Source: Toxoplasma gondii ME49
Taxonomy: Eukaryota > Apicomplexa > Conoidasida > Eucoccidiorida > Sarcocystidae
DNA length: 64,000 bases
Direction of reading: 5' to 3'
Assembly: GCF_000006565.2 (NCBI RefSeq)
Contig: NC_031479.1
Coordinates: 3,994,289-4,058,288, forward strand
In this document: piece after piece, positions 59,601 through 64,000 of the stretch
Layout of the letters: every line of letters starts with the position of its first letter
Numbering within the stretch: the stretch's first letter is position 1
Notes under the pieces: generated by a model
Seen by the model: only the letters and a program-made list of their open reading frames with translations
Database searches by the model: none
What the model was told of the DNA's origin: nothing
Made by a program: the position numbers and the translations under genes

Positions 59601-60526
59601 TTCGACCTAGACTCCGCGACATGCGTCGGGTCACCGTGTCTTTTGCGGTTTTCAGTGACCGACTCCTCCTGCACATCTGCACCCTACAGGGCTGCTCAAA
59701 ACAACTGAAAGTTTTGGCTTTCGACATCGCACCGGCAATTCCACCTTGACTTGGAGGCTGTGTGACCCTTGACGAGGTCGGTTCTCCCCTGTTTCTCTCC
59801 GAAAGACTTTTGCGAATCGGTCGAGCGTCTGAAGCTTTAACTACCTTTCACTTGCATTTAAGTGATTCCAGCAACAAGAAGCAATGCTGCCTCGTGCTGC
59901 ATCTTACCCCAGTCGTGCAGTGTTTTATTTTAACGCGCTTACAGATCTTCTGCTGACGTAGCCATGTGTCTTACAACTTTGCGGATACAGAGACTCGCCA
60001 CGCATGAGGTTGCCTCAACTCTCCACGACAGCCGTCAGGTTTCCAAAGATGTCGGGAAGGGTGAACAAAGTGCAAAGTCATCCCCAGATCGAAGTCTTGT
60101 TTGTGGAGGTTGCAGTGTCTTCAGACTTCTTCTGTTGCAGACTTCAAGAGTCCGGCTTTCCTAGCACCTGTAACATCTACTACACACTGAGAACAGAGAG
60201 GCTGGCAGCGAAGCGAGACACACACAAACTCGAGGTTCCATCCAGGTGAAAAAACCAACCGTCGTTCGATCTGTTTGGCAGATTCTACTTTCGTGAGCAG
60301 TTGCATTTCCGCGGCGCTACAGCGACGAAACATGCGGTTTTAGGTTTTTTTCCTGAAAGTGGCGCATGCACTCGAGCGTGACAAGTCGTTGACTACCCGT
60401 TCCAGTAGTACGCTCTTTTCGAAAAGCAGACGATTTCGCGCCTCTCGAAGGCTCCAGGAAACGCCTGCGAGCGCGGTCTCCCACACAGTTCAGGCCTCGG
60501 GCACGGCCAAAATGCACGAGTCTGCG
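56690..60526. other. Spacer without a convincing gene
   Basis: Nearly 4 kb between the start of the 799-aa gene and the stop of the BSD gene, both on the minus strand. The interval 57450-58130 has three overlapping open minus-strand frames and one plus-strand frame, but none shows a domain or clear splice chain. A plus-strand ATG frame (58131-58538, 135 codons) is hydrophilic and could be chance. It should contain the promoter of the 799-aa gene and the 3' region of the BSD gene. Confidence 0.4.
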
Positions 60527-63500
60527 TCACAAAATGACAAGGCCAGCGTCGTCCTCCCCCTCACCGACGGCGACGTCTTGTTCGTCTCCGGATTCCTTTG
60601 CGTCGTTCCTTCGTTCTCCTGCCTCTGTGAAACACCCTCCAAAGCCGCGCTCCAACTCGAGAACATGGAATCCGTCCTCCAAAGCCGCTCGCGTCTCCGT
60701 CGCAGCCAGCCTCTCGGGTGTACGTCCGCCCGGCGCCGCCGCTGACGATGAAGCTGAGGAGCGAGCTTCGCCGCTTCGAGACGCGTCGACTTGCAGATCG
60801 TCTCTCTCGACTGCCTTCTCCGCAGCGAGTGCCGAGGCGTGGACGGAGTCCGAAGCAGTCGGTCCACTGTCTGTGCAAGGCTGCAGCGCCGCCTTGGACG
60901 AAGAGAAACATGGAAACGAGCGAGAGAAAGAAGACGGAGAAGCCGGCGAGAGAGGCCCGGGAACTGTCGGGGTGTTGAGTGACGGGGACGCTCGAGGAGT
61001 TTCAGAGAGAGACAAGAGAGCAGGCGAGTCTACCGGAGAAGGGAGAGACGAAAAAGAAACTCCTGCCAACAGTGCACCGTGTTCACTGTGCGTCTGGAGG
61101 CACGCGGCGGAGTCGCCTTGAGCAGACATCGAAGGCGACCTCAAACATTCCAGAGAGGAACCGAGGGAAGAAACCGGACTTCCTTTTTCCGCTTCTGCAT
61201 TCGCGGCCGCTGCCTCTGCCTCTTCGTCATCCCAGGCAATGTCCTGATCACCGACAGAAGCGACAAAAATAGCGCGCAAGTCGTCAGTACGAGATAAGAT
61301 GAAGAGACGCATGGGCAAGGCAGGCGAGAAAGCGAAACATCTCTGCAGCTTCGTCTTCCCGGCGCTGGCCATCGCAGTCTCGACGAGCCCTCCAGAGATC
61401 ATGCAGCCAGTGAAGGCACAACTCCTGAAAGCTTTTGATCCACCCGCGTAGTCTGAGAGACACAGAAGTTGTCATTTCCTTCGCGAAAACCTCTGAGAAC
61501 ACGGAGGGGTTCCTAACTTTAACTCAACCAGAGAGGCGGACAACGCAAGCCTCCTATACGGTTCAGGACACCCGCTTTCCGAGCCAGCCGTGGTGACGTA
61601 GACTGCCTATGCGATTGACAATGTGCAGAAACATGCATCAACACCCCACTCTTTGGAAGAAGGCAGACACAGAGAAGGACGGCGCCATCTTCGTGGTGAC
61701 GTCTGCCTCTTCTCAGTCTGCTCTCGTCGATTGGCGGTGCAAGTGACGAGGGTGAACATACACCCCGGTCCGAGCTCCTGAACGCGTTCCCTCTCCCTTG
61801 TTCCCCGGAAAAGACGTTTTCGTTTTTCTTACTTCCTCGTCCAGCTGCGCTATCAGTTCGCGTAGGTCCGTCTCGCGGGGATTGCCATAGGCGGCGACGG
61901 GATCCTGAGAACGGCCAGGCTGTACATCCACCGCTTGCCACAGCTCGCGCGTTGCTGATGCTCTCTCCAAGTTCTCAGGAAGTTCGCTGAAAGTCTCTCT
62001 CGCGTCAAGTTTTCTCTCAGGCACCTTCGCAGAAGAAGAAGCAGACTCTGCGAGTGACGCCTCGTCGCAGAGGAGGCGAACGCGAAAAAGCAAACGCCTC
62101 CAAAAACGGCCCTCCTCCACTCGGTCGGGCACTGCGGAGAAAGAAAGGAAGACTCTTGGAGCAAATCGAGCGAACGGAAGATGGAACGAACTCCAGCAAA
62201 CACACAGGAAGACAACGGCTTCTTCTCGCCATTACCGAGTCACCTTTTTCTCGACTCCACACCCTCCCGCATTCTGCTCACTCCCTCGACAAGCAGGTGG
62301 AAACGTACGCTTGTCTGACCATCCCTCAGGTTCCAGGCGGTTGGAAAGCTTCCCATGCTCTTCCCTCTTGACCCATTTTGAATTCAGTCTCGCTGGTTTC
62401 TGCACCTAGTATTGCCTCCGCATTTCCATGCCATGAAAGGCTGGCGGAAGTCGACAAGTCTAAATATTTTGCCTCGCCAGTGCTTTTGGTTTTCATCGGT
62501 TTCCGAATTTAGCTGTCGCCGCGTTGCCACCATCTCGGAGACGTGGAAACAAACTAGCGGGTCGCAGCATGATCTACTTGGCAAGAACCAGCACCCTTTT
62601 TTCGGAGATGTCGAAAGCTTCTCCTCCTTGGTGACTTGAATGACCTTTTCGACTTTTCGTACCTAGTTGTCTCCGCATTTCCATCACCTGAGAGTCGCGG
62701 AAGAAGTCAAGAAGATCATCGTAGGCGTCGACGTGGAAGGCTGAGAAGTCCAGCGCGCTCGTGTCTTCTTCCTTGCGGTGACAGGGGGACAAATGACACT
62801 CCTGAAGCGAGGAAGCCGTCTCGCGTTTCGTCTTCTCCTCGGCGGTCGCTGCAGTTGCAAACGCATGCAGACGCGGCCAGGGAGGAGGAGAAGGCGCTTG
62901 TCCATGAACCGGATTGCTGTCTGAGACAGAGTGTGCAAGCCTTCCAGAACAGAGAGAAGACGGAGAGACAGAGCGAGACACCAGCCGCCCTGTGGGGTCT
63001 GCGAGGAAGGTCGACGGAGATCGTACGAGGGCCTCGTAGCGCCGCTGCACTTCCGCAGAGCATCTGAAAAAAAGAAACACAGAAAGCTGGAGTCAGGAAA
63101 ACGGAGACCCCGAGATCACGCGTTTAATTTCGGCTTTTGTTCCTCCCTTTCGTTTCTTATCTCTTCAAAGAGAAGAAGGAGAAACCAGTGATTCTTCTTG
63201 GAGTTCTTCTCTTCCTCTCTCTTGTCTTCTTTCTGTTCATTGGTGTCTCACCGTGCAACGATCGGAGGCAGCCTCCTCTCATCTTCGGAGGGAGAAACAT
63301 CTTGTTCTCTCGCAGTTCCTCCACGCTCGCAGAAGGGCGTCAGTAGCACACCCGTCTCTCGTCCTTCTTCACGCATTTTTTGCCGCTCCCGCTGATCTAT
63401 TATCTCTTGCTCCTTTCGCTCCCCGCGTTGTCCTTCGCTTTGTCCTTTGCCTTGTTCTTCGCTTTGCTCTTCCCTCGCTTGCTGGGCTTCGTGCTCCTTC

Positions 63501-63856
63501 GCTCCTGCCGCTGCGGGAGTCTGTCCAGCCAAGCTCCGAACCGCGTTGACGGCGGTGTCTCCCGCCGTCGCCACCAGCAGAGTGGTGGAAGAAAGAAGAG
63601 ACGAAAAACGAGAATGCACGCCGTTTGTCGCAGTGGACGGTGCTGTGGCCTCGGGAGGAAGAGCCTCTGTTTTGGGGGATGTTCTCGAGTCTTCAAAAGA
63701 AGTACACAAGGACGAAGAGGACGAAGAAGACGAAGAAGGAGGAAACGAAGATGAAGAAGGAGTGAAGTGAGACAGGACGGCTTGGTGTTCTTCTATCCAT
63801 CGATGTGAGCCCTCGGAGATGGTTCCGCAGAAGTCCTTCAAGTCCTCCGAAACATC
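60527..63856 (-). CDS. BSD-domain protein, 5' end outside the window
   Basis: Four exons on the minus strand: 63856-63252, 63063-62663, 62131-61833, 61243-60527; all borders are GT..AG and phases agree, giving 673 visible residues. The first starts at an acceptor (CCTTTTCTCAG|GAT), so earlier exons lie past the right edge. The BSD domain is rebuilt across the 62663/62131 junction: FHVDAYDDLL.., then LVPDRVEEGRFWRRLLFRV with the diagnostic Phe-Trp pair (about residue 345) and a second aromatic. It is followed by LIAQLDEE|DIAWDDEE, an acidic motif also common after BSD domains of BSDC1/SYAP1-like proteins. N-terminal to it are a helix ending AVNAVRSLAGQ and a Glu/Gln/Arg-rich stretch. The BSD fold is a small three-helix module found in TFIIH p62, synapse-associated proteins and DOS2-like factors; overall order here favours the BSDC1/DOS2 type. 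The last exon is Ser/Ala-rich and ends in an acidic tail. Confidence 0.8.
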
Positions 63857-64000
63857 CTGAGAAAAGGCAGACAGCGAAAGGGTCTCGAGATAGAGAGGAG
63901 AGATACACAAATATGAAGGGAGAAAGAGAAAGGAAAACATATCTGTTGTGGCACTCTCCCGTCGTTATTCGAGTCGAGTAGAAAAGTCATTCAAGTAGAA
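63857..64000. other. Intron of the BSD gene, cut by the window edge
   Basis: On the minus strand this leads into the CTTTTCTCAG acceptor at 63857. It is read as intron; the upstream exon is not in the window. Confidence 0.5.

Noticed and set aside
1..64000. Search for a CRISPR array, phage, transposon, operon or defence system
   Set aside because: Introns, low-complexity insertions and eukaryotic families rule out a prokaryotic context; no terminal repeats, transposase or reverse transcriptase frames were seen.

Overview
The window looks like nuclear DNA of a tissue-cyst coccidian (Toxoplasma / Neospora / Hammondia group, Apicomplexa). The signs are intron-rich genes with GT..AG splice sites, very long Ser/Glu/Pro/Arg-rich insertions in otherwise conserved proteins, frequent TGCATGC-type heptamers, many (TA)n microsatellites in introns and spacers, and an ABC transporter, an SLC6 carrier and a plastid/mitochondrial-type GTPase with clear eukaryotic architecture. 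Genus and species cannot be fixed from the sequence alone. No rRNA, tRNA, CRISPR or transposon was recognised. All gene models were built by hand from splice consensus, reading-phase agreement and protein-family knowledge.

Layout. 0.7-1.65 kb (-): a small two-exon gene with a GKFNWG...DPIYD pattern resembling the N-terminal segment of PDCD4-type proteins. 1.65-4.5 kb: divergent spacer. 4.5-10.6 kb (+): five-exon circularly permuted GTPase of the YlqF/RbgA/MTG1 family, possibly with an organellar leader. 10.6-13.6 kb: spacer. 13.6-23.3 kb (+): nine-exon ABC transporter of subfamily D (peroxisomal acyl-CoA type). 23.3-25.0 kb: short convergent spacer. 25.0-31.4 kb (-): four-exon SLC6 sodium-coupled symporter with EGF-like modules in its last extracellular loop. 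31.4-36.4 kb: large divergent spacer. 36.4-45.1 kb (+): CEP164-like WW-domain protein followed by a long coiled coil. 46.9-50.3 kb (+): unrecognised multi-exon gene with competing reading frames. 50.3-52.3 kb: AT-rich spacer. 52.3-52.8 kb (+): small acidic reading frame needing a 22-nt intron or a frameshift. 53.2-56.7 kb (-): unrecognised protein of about 799 aa whose conserved-looking C-terminus is spread over four exons. 56.7-60.5 kb: spacer without a convincing gene. 60.5-63.9 kb (-): BSD-domain protein whose 5' end lies beyond the window.

The neighbours do not form a pathway or operon. They are independent housekeeping or cell-biology genes: organelle ribosome assembly, fatty-acyl import, amino-acid-type solute uptake, centriole/basal body, and BSD-type trafficking or regulation. 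The most interesting points are the split EGF domain inside the SLC6 carrier and its altered ion-site residues, a full ABCD transporter in a lineage whose peroxisomes have been debated, the CEP164-type WW module, and the loss of the PGHM histidine in the RbgA-like GTPase.
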